Assembly: GCF_029633865.1 (NCBI RefSeq) | Contig: NC_079223.1 | Coordinates: forward strand, 39,024,706-39,088,705 | From: Lampris incognitus | Taxonomy: Eukaryota > Chordata > Actinopteri > Lampriformes > Lampridae | DNA: 64,000 nt | Direction: 5' to 3' | Shown: in pieces, positions 1 through 13,557 of the stretch | How positions within the stretch are numbered: the stretch's first letter is position 1 | Layout: the number at the start of each line of letters is the position of its first letter | Position numbers and translations under genes: made by a program | Notes under the pieces: model-generated | What the model was told of the DNA's origin: nothing | The model's input: only the letters and a program-made list of their open reading frames with translations | Database searches by the model: none

Positions 1-2760
<2,760 letters not shown>

Positions 2761-4380
2761 TATGTGGATGGATCACAACACGGAATTGCTCAACAGCATC
2801 CTCTAGAGGTTAAAATACGCCATGCCATCTACAGGTCGTATTTTGCAGAGGTGGGCAGCGCAAGCTTTTTGTGTCCACTACCTGAACAAACGCTTTGGCA
2901 GGAGGTTTGTTTCCTCTTGTCATAGCAGTTTTAGACAAAATGCTCCGTTTAAAGTCTCTGTACGTCTGTGTGTATTTATGTTCCACTGTATGTCATATAC
3001 ATACTGCATGTGAACCAATGTGTTACTTATGGGTGTATATACTTAAATATGGGTGGAGGTATACTTGTTTTAAAGGTGCAGACTGCGGCAACATATTTCC
3101 CTAAGTAGGATGAAAAAAGTATCTCTCTATCAACTCTACTGATTACTGTTGCGGTCTCCAGTGTAAAGTACACATAAATATTGATCAAGTCAGGCTTTGG
3201 GCAACCATGCACCAGTGGAATTGAGGTTCCAACCATGTTGATGATTTATTTCGAACATGTGATACGCAGGTTATGACATACAGAGAAGCCATTGCCAATA
3301 ATCTGAAGTGATCAAAAAATCCACACATTAAACTCAGCGAACAAATCTCCGTATGCATCAGATTGTTATATGTTCAAAAAGGGGTAGGAGGAAGTATACC
3401 CTTATTTTATTTTTTTTATTTCAACCAGGTTGACGAGATAAACTGATGCGTGTAACATGACAAATCTAATGATATGATGGATCTATAATGATGGAAACGG
3501 AGTTCTTCTGTGACCATGACCCCTCATATCAGTGAAAGACAATTGCAAAGAAGATAGAAAAAAAAGTATAATCTGTAAGACTATTTTAGTGGTGGAATTG
3601 GTGTTATTGTTCTTTAATTTCACTGTTCAAATAACTTATGTTTTTCATCTTTTGATTACTTAACTGTTCAATTATTGTGCCCCGACTAATGTTATCATTG
3701 TCAATAAAGATTTGAAGGGGCTGTTGACATTTCCGTGGAGTTTGTTATCGCTGCACTTTAAGAGTTGTTTCACATTGCAAATCACCAGCTGTTACTACTT
3801 GATAATAAAGAGTTTCTGATCACAATCATAAGCCTGTACTTTTAACTTTGGCACAGTATGACTGTTTTGGTCCTTCTCGCTTGGTTATAGGAGTTAGGTG
3901 AATGTTTTTGGGCCTGAAAGTGGATATGGTGGTATTTGTACAATTTGGTCATTTTTTTAAGAGCACCCCTGAGAAACAAAATACGAAATGTGATGCCTGT
4001 GCACTTACAAACGGAACATTAACAGATAAAGTTCAGGCTGTTTTTCGGGAACATAAGCTTGCCATCAATTCAGGAGGATAATATAATCTTTTTCAAGGTT
4101 TACTATGACAAGCTTTGCTTCAGGTATCATCATTGCAGTTGTTTCTGAAGGCGATACTGATAAGCCTATCTCATATTTGACATGTTCAGCTCTGGAATGC
4201 AAACAATAGTTTTGGTATGAACAATAACAGTGTCACTAGTCGTGTAGTTATCAAAATTAACTTGTGCATTGACAAACTGTCAAATAGCATCTAGATGTGG
4301 GTCTTGTAAATTTGTTCACTCTATCAGTATTGTGCATTGAATATTGAGTGATTCAGTATGGAAAATTATCCAGCATTATT
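2761..4380. other. Intergenic stretch, no supported gene
   Basis: The plus strand has a 63-codon frame from 2822 and an AATAAA at 3703-3708, so a short transcript divergent from mlh1 is possible, but no splice-linked coding series or known protein is recognisable. The remainder is AT-rich unique-looking sequence. A poly(A) run at 4381-4393 marks the edge of the repeats that follow. Confidence 0.4.
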
Positions 4381-4443
4381 AAAAAAAAAAAAACAAGTCC
4401 AAATTCCTGGCCCGTTTTTCAATTCTCTCCCACACCTTTTGTA

Positions 4444-4650
4444 CTGCTACTGCTACTTTCGGCTGCTCCCGTTAGGGGTCGCCACAGCGGATCATCCGTT
4501 TTCATTTCTTCCTGTCCTCTGCATCTTCCTCTGTCACACCAGCCACCTGCATGTCCTCCCTCACCACGTCCATAAACCTCCTCTTTGGCCCTCCTCTTTT
4601 CCTCTCCCCTGCCCACTCCATATTCAGCATCCTTTTATACAATACACTTA
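4444..4650 (-). mobile_element. RTE-clade LINE, 3' fragment
   Basis: Read on the minus strand this encodes the C-terminal tail of an RTE-type reverse transcriptase protein (KRKRGGPKRRFMDVVREDM, then VTEEDAEDR). It ends in the conserved 3' sequence with a short AGTAGC-like repeat at 4444-4458. The same tail recurs at 42440-42735 and 58829-59530. It is 5'-truncated, as usual for LINE copies. The clade name is from memory of fish RTE elements. Confidence 0.75.
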
Positions 4651-4984
4651 AATTCTTTGCATTTAAGAAGTTGTGTGAAGAGAAGACAGATATTTGCTGA
4701 AAGTTTTGCTGGCAGCTTGTAAAAAGGGTATTAAAGAGATGGTACAAGGTGGAACCACCAACACTGGATGAATGGCTGGAAATTGTGAGCGAATATATTT
4801 GATATGGAACTGTTAACTCATAAGATGAGAGCCCAAGAGGAACGATGTTGAGAGAAATGAACGATGTTTACGTGTCAACGACAAGAGAATAAAATACTGA
4901 ATATGTCACAGGAATAAAAAGGTTTTGTCGGGACAGAGCAATCCAGGCCCCCCCCCCTTTTTTTCCCTTCTTTTTGTGTCTGTA

Positions 4985-5360
4985 TGGGTGGCACGGTGGC
5001 ACAGTGGTTAGCGCAGTTGCCTCACAGCAAGAAGATCCTGGGTTTGAGCCCCGGGGTAGTCCAGCCTTGGGGGTCATCCCGGGTCGTCCTCTGTGTGGAG
5101 TTTGCATGTTCTCCCCGTGTCTGCGTGGGTTTCCTCCGGGTGCTCCGGTTTCCTCCCACAGTCCAAAGATGTAGGTCAGGTGAATCAGCTGTACTAAATT
5201 GCCTTAGGTATGAATGTGTATGTGTGTGTCGGCCCTGTGTGATGGCCTGGCGGTCTGTAAAGGGGGTCTTCCTGCCTGCCGCCCAATGACTGCTGGGATA
5301 GGCTCCAGCATCCCCATGACCCTTGGAGCAGGATAAGCAGTTTAGATAATGGATGGATGG
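4985..5360 (+). repeat. tRNA-derived SINE
   Basis: The head contains an A-box-like TGGCACAGTGG and a B-box-like GGGTTTGAGCC about 40 bases later, the internal pol III promoter layout of tRNA-derived SINEs. The body runs through a conserved unit (CATGTTCTCCCCGTGTCTGC, CTCCGGTTTCCTCCCACAG) and ends in ATGG repeats near 5360. Other copies in this window lie at 23785-24115, 24621-24870 (minus), 42755-43220 (minus) and 54738-55135. Confidence 0.75.
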
Positions 5361-6466
5361 GTGTGTATATTTTCTTTCTGTAATGGAAAAGCAATAAAAA
5401 TAAAGTACAAAAAAAATCTTTGTATCTAAACTCATTGCAGCTCAAACAGAGAAGTAAACCTAAAGTAGAACTGTGGTGATCTAACCTTGAATGTCCGTTT
5501 TAATGTGTCTCATTGAAGGCTCCAAAGTAAAGGTCAACAATTACTGTTTTAAGAGCTTCTGTGTATCTAATCAAACATCTTCTGTATGATATGACCTCTC
5601 TAATTGAGATTATAGCAGGTGTATTGATTAAAGACGCCAAAATGTCTGTACAAGCAGGTCTTTATTCAACAAATACACTATTATACAGACTGACACATTT
5701 AAAATGAGTTTAAAAGATGGGACTCACTATATATATATATATATACAATATTGTTAAATGAGACCGAAGAAACCGAGTCTAATCTAACCTTTGACCTTTA
5801 CACACAGGGGGAGAGACAGGACACATATACATTCATGGACTGGATGCAGAACAAATGTCCCGTTTGGCAGATATTCTCCAAAAGATCAACGACGGTTCAA
5901 AATCTGCCAGTATATAAATACAAACAAAAAAGTATAAATACAAACATACAAGTAAAAATATACAAATATTCTCTGGAATACTTTGTGCAGATAACAGAAT
6001 TTAACTTTCATGCTGTAAATCCAACCCAGCTGTACTTGTGCTGTGTTTGTATTGTACTTGGGCTGCTGTGTTGTAACAAATTGGCCCAAGGCACGGCAGC
6101 ATGACCTCAGTAGGACAGAATGGTGTAAGCAGATTGCCCGGGGGGGACACTGCTTGGTTGACATAACCTGGAAGAACTTCAGAATGCGGTCCAACCTGAA
6201 CTCAGTCCTGGTGTATTGCAGACTATCTGAAGAATGCACTATAGTCAAACTCCTTCAAGAGGGCGACACGAACAAGGTGGATGCACCATATGTTTTTGTT
6301 GTAATTCCATTTGCAAGTATGATTAATCCAACTGAAAATCACACCAGATGTAAATGCAACTAGTGGGCCAGATTAAAACAGAACAGGACAATTCAGAAAA
6401 GAGCAGAATAGAATAGAATAGCTTAGAATAGAATAGGAGTTTTTTTTTGAACACGTGGGGTGATTG
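5361..6466. other. Intergenic stretch, no supported gene
   Basis: AT-rich sequence with a (TA)n run near 5731-5746 and GAATA-rich low complexity near 6405-6440. Short frames on both strands here lack recognisable domains or splice context. Confidence 0.4.
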
Positions 6467-7095
6467 TCATGACTGACTCTCATGGGTAGCGCAGCACCTC
6501 TCCTCCTTTGGAAGCCGCTTGCTGATCAGTTCTTTGCCGAGGCCTGACTTCACTTGTTCCATCTGGTTTTCCACTGTGTCAAACACGTCCACTTCCATCA
6601 TGTTAATGATTAGCGGCTTTCCAAGCACACAGACAATACCACATCCTATTGTATAGGTAAAATGTAGAGCTTGTAAATCAAACCCTCATTAGAGCAGCTG
6701 AGGGAGAGGATGCAAACTCATTGCCATTAAACTCAGGGCAAGAGGAGGTTTCTGCTCATGCTCAAACAAAGTCACATTTCTCCTCGTTATCTCCCACACA
6801 CTTGCCATCCCGTTTGATTTTGCCTTCTCCATCTTTGGTAAGAACTTGATATAGATCTCAAACCAGATGTTGACCCCCCCCCCCCCTCCAATGCTCCTGG
6901 ACAGCATCTGAGCAAAATAAATGTGACAGTGAAACCGGGCGTTGCCGTTGTGCACCGCAACTGTGTGACACTATACAGTATAACATTCATTGGCACAAAC
7001 CTCTGCTAGATTGCTCTACCAGTTCCAATTTGGCAAGATATAGTTGTTGAGTAGCTTTCTGAGCAATTATTTGAGCCTCTGCCAATACATCTTCA
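6467..7095 (-). pseudogene. C-terminal exons of a minus-strand gene, possibly iqank1
   Basis: Three exon-like segments read right to left. The first, about 7095-7001, encodes a helical stretch (IVEDVLAEAQIIAQKATQQL, then YLAKLELVEQSSR) and ends at a GT donor at 7000-6999. The second, about 6955-6689, contains NGNARFHCHIYFAQMLSRS followed by a run of C that makes its frame uncertain. The third, 6645-6467, begins after an AG and encodes GKPLIINMMEVDVFDTVENQ and more charged sequence before a TGA at 6469-6467. The protein-like composition and splice signals argue for real exons. I link them to the ankyrin exons at 21997-22476 because they share a strand and no other gene lies between, and to iqank1 because that gene neighbours FAM83H in human. 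This assignment is inference. Upstream exons carry breaks, so the locus may be a pseudogene. Confidence 0.4.
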
Positions 7096-7355
7096 ACAAT
7101 ATGCACACAGCCATAACCACAGGCATGCGAAAGCAAACAAGAGCACAGGAAATGTCCAGTGACACTACTGAAAGTACAAGGGTTAGGAACTGCTATATAA
7201 ATAGCAGCTGGGTGGTTACCTGCAACATTACTGCGAGCATTGCCTAGTGCATCCCCTTCCATGTTGAGAGCAGGTACCAGTTACTTATCTACCATAGTTC
7301 TCCACACAGGAGCCCTGCAGGGCCATTGCCTTGGACCCTTACTCTATAGTCTGTT

Positions 7356-10300
7356 CACACATTTACATTACATTACAGTCATTTAGCTGACGCTTTTATC
7401 CAAAGCGACTTACAATAAGTGCATTTAACGTAGGAAATCAGGAGAACTACTAGTCATCAGAGGTCATAAGTGCATCTAAACAAACATCTAAGAGCAAAAC
7501 CAGTGCTAAAGTAAAAGTGCAAGAAAGAGTTTTTTTTTATGAGTGAATACAATAAGTGCTAAGAACAAGTAACAGGGTAGTAGTTCTTAAAGAGGTGAGT
7601 TTTCAACCAGCGCCGAAAGATGGGCAGCGACTCCGCTGTGCTGACATCAGTGGGGAGTTCATTCCACCACTGTGGGGCCAGGACAGAAAAGAGCCATGAC
7701 CGGGTCGATTGGCAGCAAGGGCCTCTGAGCGACAGGGCAACCAGGCGTCCCGAGGAAGCAGAGCGAAGTGGTTGGGCGGGGGTGTAGGGCTTGACCATCG
7801 CCTGGAGATAGGAAGGAGCTGTTCCTTTCACTGCCCTGTAGGCTAGCACCAGAGTCTTAAACTGGATGCGAGCAACTACTGGGAGCCAGTGTAGGGACAT
7901 GAGAGGTGAGTTGTGTGGGAGAACTTAGGGCAGTTGAACACCAGACGAGCTGCAGCTTTCTGAACAAGCTTCAGAGGTCTGATGGCCAACGTCAGGGCGC
8001 CAGCAACGAGGAAGTTGCCGTAGTCCAGCCGGGAGATGACCAGAGCCTGGATGAGCACCTGTGCCAACTCGTCGGTGAGGAATAGGCGAATCCTCATGAT
8101 GTTATAGAGGAGAAATCAGCAGGAACGAGCAACCGATGCAACTTTTTCAGCAAATGACAGTTGGTCATCCAGGATCACACCCAGATTCCTCACAATCCGA
8201 TCTGGCGTCACCACTGTGTTGTCAATGGTGATGGCCAGGTCTCGGTGTGGGCAACCTTTCCCCGGGAGGAACATCAGCTCTGTCTTGTCCAGATTGATCT
8301 TCAGGTGGTGTGTCGCCATCCACTCCGAGATGTCAGTCGAGCATGCAGCAATGCGTGTCTCTACTTGTGTGTCAGAGGGAGGAAAGGACTAGATCAGCTG
8401 GATGTCATCGACATAACAATGGTAAATGAAGTTATGCAAGCGAATAACAGAACCCAGGGATGTTGTGTACAGGGAGAAAAGGAGAGGACCCAGAACCGAA
8501 CCCTGTGGAATGCCTGTAGTCAGTCTGTGAGGCTCCAACACAAACCCCTTCCACGTCACCTGGTAGGAGTGACCCGTCAGGTAAGTTGCAAACATTGAGA
8601 GTGCAGAGCCTGTGACACCCAGCCCCTCGAGGGTAGAGAGGAGGATCTGGTGGTACATTGTGTCAAACGCAGCTGACAGGTCCAGGAGTATCAGAACAGA
8701 GGAGAGAGAGTTTGCTCTCGCAGAGTGCCGCGTTTCTGTCACCGCAAGGAGGGCCGTCTCTGTCGAGTGACCCACCCTGAACCCAGACTGGTTGGGTTCC
8801 AGGAGGTTGTTCTGGTGGAGGTACAAAGAAAGTTGGTTAAAAACAGCACGTTCGAAAGTTTTGGATAAAAAGGGTAGAAGGGAAACTGATCTGTAGTTTT
8901 TTACATCAGAGGGGTTAAGTGATGGTTTCTTGAGAAGGGGGGTGACTCTAGCAGTCTTGAAGGCAGATGGAAAGCATCCTGCCTGGAGGGAGGTGTTGAT
9001 GAGGTGGGTTAGATAGGGAAGGAGTTTAGGTGCTATAGACTGAAGAAGAGGGGAAGGGACCGGGTCAAGGGAGCATGTGGTGGGGCGACTGGATATGATG
9101 AGGTTTAGAACCTCGTCGGGGCAGAGGGGAGCGAGGTGGGATAGGGTGGGACGTGGAAAGGTGAAGGAGGGTGCAGAGGGTGGGATAGTGCAAGCAGCAC
9201 TAACCGGGTGGTGAGAAAAGGAGGATCTGATGTCATTTACCTTCTTGTCAAAGAAGTTAGCAAAGTCATCAGGGAGAAGGGAGGAAGTAGGAGGAGGAGG
9301 TGGGGGTTGAAGAAGTATAGAGAAGGTTTCAAAGAGTTTCTTAGGATTAGAGGCAGAGGATAGGATTTTAGAGCGATAGAAGGCAGCCTTAGCAGCAGAA
9401 AGGGAGGAGGAGAAAGTGGAAAGAAGAGCCTGGAAGTTGAGAAGGTCCTCTGGGAGTTTGCCTTTTCTCCATTTGCGCTCGGCCACTCTCAGGCTCCGTC
9501 TGTCAGAATGTACTGAATCGGTCAGCCAAGGGGCAGGTGGAGTTGGGCGTGCAGGCCTGGAGGTGAGGGGACAGAGATTGTCCAGAGAAGAGGAGAGGGT
9601 AGAGAGGAAGATAAGTAGCAGTGTCAGGGGGTAGGAGAGAGAAAGATTCAGGTGTAGTGAGGATAGAGGTAACAGTGGAAGAAAGATCAGTGGTGGAGAG
9701 AGAGCGGAGGTGTCTACGGGTGAAAACCATGTGGGTAGGGGAAGGGGCTGAGGGGGGTGAAGAGAGGGAGAGAGAGTAGGACATGAAATAGTGGTCAGAG
9801 AGCTGGAGGGGAGTAACAGAGAGATTGGAAATAAGACAGTGTATTGTAAAGATAAGGTCCAGCTGGTTGCTGGCCTTGTGGGTAGGAGGAGAGGGCGAGA
9901 GGTGAAGGTCAAAGGAGGAGAGGAAAGAGAGAAGAGGATCTAGCTTGTTAGTGTGGATGCTGAAGTCACCGAGAAGGATAAGTGCAGAGTCATCAACAGG
10001 GAAGTGCGAGACAAGTGTGTCAAGCTCCTCCAGAAACTCACCAAGGGGGCCTGGTGGGCGGTACACAACCACGATGGTGAGCTTGACTGGATAAGAGACA
10101 GTAACAGCATGAAATTCAAAAGAGGGTGGAAAAAATTGTGGAATGGAAACAAGAGAGTATTTCCATTTCAGGGAGATCAGCAGGCCAGTACCACCACCCG
10201 CCTCCCAGCTCTGGGAGTGTGAGAAAAAGAGTACACATCAGACAGAGCTGCGGGTGTGGTAGTGTTTTCTGGCATGATTCAGGTCTCAGTTAGAGCAAGA

Positions 10301-10520
10301 AAGTTGAGGGAGAGCAAGGATGCGTAGCCTGAGATAAACTCAGCTTTCGGCACCGCAGACTGGCAATTCCAGAGCCCTCCCGTCACCACTTGCTCAACGT
10401 GAGTGGAGAGAGTGGGATAGATGAGATTGGTAGGGTCACAGCGCCTAGGAGTGACCCAACATCTATGCCAGCCCCGGGAAGAGGAAAGGACAGGAATGCG
10501 AAGGAAACACATAGTCTATA
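7356..10520 (-). mobile_element. L2-clade LINE, nearly full length but decayed
   Basis: This is a non-LTR retrotransposon read right to left. It has an apurinic-endonuclease-like N-terminus (GLWNCQSAVPKAEFISGYAS at about 10360-10310; later ALILLGDFSIHTNKLDPLL near 9990), then the reverse transcriptase (LLDLSAAFDT; TTGIPQGSVLGPLLFSLYTT; YVDD where YADD is expected, near 8395-8410), and the C-terminal region (MSLHWLPVVARIQFKTLVLA, then APQWWNELPTDV) ending about 7559. The reading frame is broken at several points, so it is inactive. The 3' tail around 7356-7420 carries a motif widespread in teleost L2 elements (ATTTAGCTGACGCTTTTATC) followed by short TTACA repeats. A second, 5'-truncated copy lies at 25180-26372. 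Confidence 0.85.
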
Positions 10521-11269
10521 CTAGGTACACAAAATACAGATGACTGACCGGATCTAAAAAGAGCAGTCCGTGCTTGACGAAGTCTTGGCTTGAAAAAGTC
10601 GCACTTGTGTTTGTTTACTCTAGCCTTCATTCAATCTAGGCTTGTTTGCCTGAGGCTTGGAAGTAGCAGCAGTGATTTAAAGAACACGGATTGTTAATGG
10701 TCTGCCATGAGTGCAGGCCACACCGTGGCCACTAACACCCAATTGGCCAAAGTCAAAGAGGTAAACTGAAAATAGGCCTATTGCCCAGAAACTGGTCACT
10801 TACGTAAAACTCTATCAAACCTCACACAATACTATTAAAACTGCAAACAGCAAGTTACCAAGGAATATATTTATAAGATAAAAGGATAACTAAGTCAAAA
10901 CAGCTAGGCAACAAGAAATATTTAAGGGCACACTAGGTGAAAAACAGCTACAGCTAGAATAAGTAAATAAGACAAGTAAGTAAATAGAATAACACAGCTA
11001 CAGCTAGAATAAGATCCCACAAGGAACCAGGAGCAGATGTATAGACAAAAGTACTAATACTCAAGCAGTTGGAATAAGACTAGTAGCAACTTGTTAAGCA
11101 AGAAAGATGATACTTACTCTATTCTAGATGAACCAGCAATTCAGAATCACTCCAGATTGAGATTCAAAAAAGGACTGGTTGTTAAAATCCCTAGTGTTTG
11201 CACTGCAACAGATTCAGTGGAGATCAAACTGGAGATGTCTGCCAAGGTGACATTGCCACCACCAGGACA
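10521..11269. other. LINE-flanking sequence, no supported gene
   Basis: AT-rich sequence between the L2 and RLE-type LINEs. It contains a direct repeat (CAGCTACAGCTAGAATAAG near 10935 and 10995). It may include the L2 5' untranslated region. No convincing coding frame is seen. Confidence 0.35.
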
Positions 11270-11704
11270 CATCATCAGTTGTGTACCTCAGCATCATAGG
11301 GTGTTTCGGCCTTTTATCACAAGACACCCTCCGCTGAGGCAGGCCCACCACAGGTTGATCGGTCCTGGGTGCGTGACCTGTGGTTAGCTGTTCACCCTGG
11401 CAGCCCAGACGGCGTCTCTCCTTTTGAGCCAGATCCAGTGGCTAGTCCTCTCAGCAGTGTTGGCTAGCTCTTTGTTCACTCTCCTGTGTGCCTGCCCCCT
11501 GACTCCTAGTTCCCTCAGGAGTTTTGCTTTGGAGCTGGCAACAAAGCCCCTACAACCCACCTCCACAGGGCGCACCTTCACCTTCCAGCCTCTGTCCTCT
11601 GCTTCGGCTGCTAGGTTGGCGTACCGCAGCTTCTTAGACTCGTATGCTTCATCGACTGCATCCTCCCAGGGGACTGTGAGCTTAATGATGTAAGCGAGCT
11701 GGTT
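11270..11704 (-). pseudogene. RLE-type LINE, C-terminal nuclease part (split by an L1 insertion)
   Basis: The minus strand encodes the C-terminus of a reverse-transcriptase protein: NQLAYIIKLTVPWEDAVDEA onward to a stop at 11384. It continues the frame left at 17793, on the other side of the inserted L1 element: DLVLWSNS is duplicated at both junctions by the target-site duplication. The RPD, about a dozen residues, then (I)KLT layout resembles a PD-(D/E)XK restriction-like endonuclease, with Lys where Glu would be expected. Sequence left of 11384 is probably its 3' untranslated region. Confidence 0.6.
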
Positions 11705-11888
11705 AGAATTGGACCAGAGGGGGGCGTGGCCGGGACGTCGAGGATGTAGGACACGTTTCTCTATTGCTCCTGAGTTAGTGACCAAATTTATATATTTAAT
11801 CTCGCTAAATCGTGCATGTCTTTGGTGGTCAAGCGTCTAAAGAGTCCTTTAAACGATTCACACTATATTTGAGGACTTTGAAGGTGAA

Positions 11889-12830
11889 ATGACATCTAAT
11901 CGACCGAAAATGGAGTCTGCAAGAGCAGGCCGCAATAAGCCTGCGCCCTCTCCTGAATCTGATCCGCTCCCAACATCGGGTGCTACAGCTAGTGCTGACA
12001 GCATGACAGTACTGACCGCGGAAATGCTACAATCCATGATGGGCTCCCTCAAAACCGATATTTTCAGTAAGCTTGACACTTCAGCTACCACTCTCAGATC
12101 AGAGATGATACTGGTCAAAGACGAGCTTAAAAGATCTATCGAGAGGATCCAGAATAAACTCGACGCACATGGAGTCGTTTTATCGGAGCTGGAGCGCAGT
12201 GCTACAGATCACAGCACTCGGATTACCGAGCTAGAGGCGAACGTCGGCTCACTAACAACTAGGGTGACATACCTGGACAACAGATGCGAGGACCTGGAAG
12301 GTAGAATGCGGAGGAACAACATCCGTCTTCTGGGAATACCGGAGGGAGTGGAGGGCCCGTGACCGACAGAATTCGTAGCCGGGCTGCTTCAGGAGCTGCT
12401 CGGCCTGGATGAGAAGCCGCTGCTAGACCGGGCCCATCGCACCCTGCGGAGCCGACCCCGGGAGGGTGAACCTCCGCGACCATTTGTCATCAGGGTGCAT
12501 TTCTTTCACGTCCGGAACGACATGCTGAAGAGATCTGGAGATGCGTCTCCTCTCCTCTACAAGGGCAGCAGAGTCTCGATATTTCCGGACTACACCACGG
12601 CTGTGGCCAAGAAGCGGGCTAGCTTCGGAGATGTGAAGCGCCAGCTGCGCGCCTGTCCCGGCGTGAAGTATGGTCTCATCTACCCTGCGGTTCTGAGACT
12701 GACCCTGCCGGACAGCTCCACACCCGGCTGTTGCGGCCGATTTCATCAAATACAGGGTGAAAAAAGCTGTCATGCCACCGCCGGGTCTGTAGCTCAAAAT
12801 ATCAGTTGGCTGGTCTGGTTAGCAGGCTAG
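11889..12830 (+). pseudogene. L1 ORF1 protein (RNA-binding chaperone), one in-frame stop
   Basis: The first 157 codons encode a low-complexity N-terminus and a heptad-like coiled coil (roughly residues 50-140, ending in the ORF1-typical LEGRMRRNNIRLLGIPEGVE). A TGA at 12360-12362 interrupts the frame. The same frame then continues to about 12830 with the C-terminal part (GLLQELLGLDEKPLLDRAHR; YKGSRVSIFPDYTTAVAKKR). L1 ORF1 proteins trimerise through the coiled coil and bind element RNA. The single stop would make this copy unable to supply full-length ORF1p unless read through. Confidence 0.8.
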
Positions 12831-12857
12831 TTAGCGGGCTAGCTGGTAGGCAGATTA

Positions 12858-13020
12858 GCTAGTGAAGTTGGTCTTGCAGTGCTCATTGTTGACATTTGAA
12901 CGCAGCTGTTTTTTTATTTTCAGTACATGTTGGAGAGTGAAGCTAGCCTTGCAGTGCTCATTGTTGACACTTGAATGTAGTGGGTTTTTTATTTTTATTT
13001 TCAATACATGTTGATGAGTA
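12858..13020 (+). repeat. Two-copy tandem repeat in the L1 ORF1-ORF2 spacer
   Basis: Two imperfect units of about 75-80 bases follow each other. Each has CTTGCAGTGCTCATTGTTGA followed by a T-rich stretch and then TTTTATTTTCA(G/A)TACATGTTG. They lie between ORF1 and ORF2. Confidence 0.7.
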
Positions 13021-13557
13021 TACAGCGGACTACTCACATTAAGGTGATATAATGTCGAGATATATTTTATTCCACTTACATTACTGCCTACTATTTGTGT
13101 CATTCTCATTTCATTTTGTTTTGATCTGAGCTGCCTGCACTGCCAGTATTTGGTTGTTTACATGGTTGAAGTTCAATTTTGCCACTTTATAGATTTTGTA
13201 CCTCTCTTAACTGAGTTAGTTTTCCTCGGGTCCTAATGTTATTGGAGACCGACTTATGCACATTTGCTTTATTCTAGTTCAATGGTCACAAATCTCAGGT
13301 AGCTAAGAGTAAGTTAGCTAAGTTGGTATGCGTTGCTCTAAAGGTTTTTTGTATTTAGGGGTTTGCTTGCATCTCAGTTGGGGAGATGCTTCGGCAAGAG
13401 GGATTTTGTGGGAGGGTTTTTTTCCTTCTGTATTTGTGTTTTGTTTTCTTGTGTTTTGTCACTTGTTTTTGTTTTTTGAATTTGCACTATTGAGGTCAGC
13501 CAAAATATTTAATTTGCATTATGCCTTGTCCTTAACATGTCCTCTCTCTCTTAAGAC

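Noticed and set aside
2822-3013. 63-codon plus-strand frame divergent from mlh1 (MPSTGRILQRWAAQAF...)
   Set aside because: It has a plausible start and a downstream AATAAA, but no recognisable domain and no splice-linked continuation, so it was not called a gene.
4868-5435. Overlapping frames such as LTRVVLCVEFACSPRVCVG-type peptides
   Set aside because: They are translations of the tRNA-derived SINE and recur in every copy.
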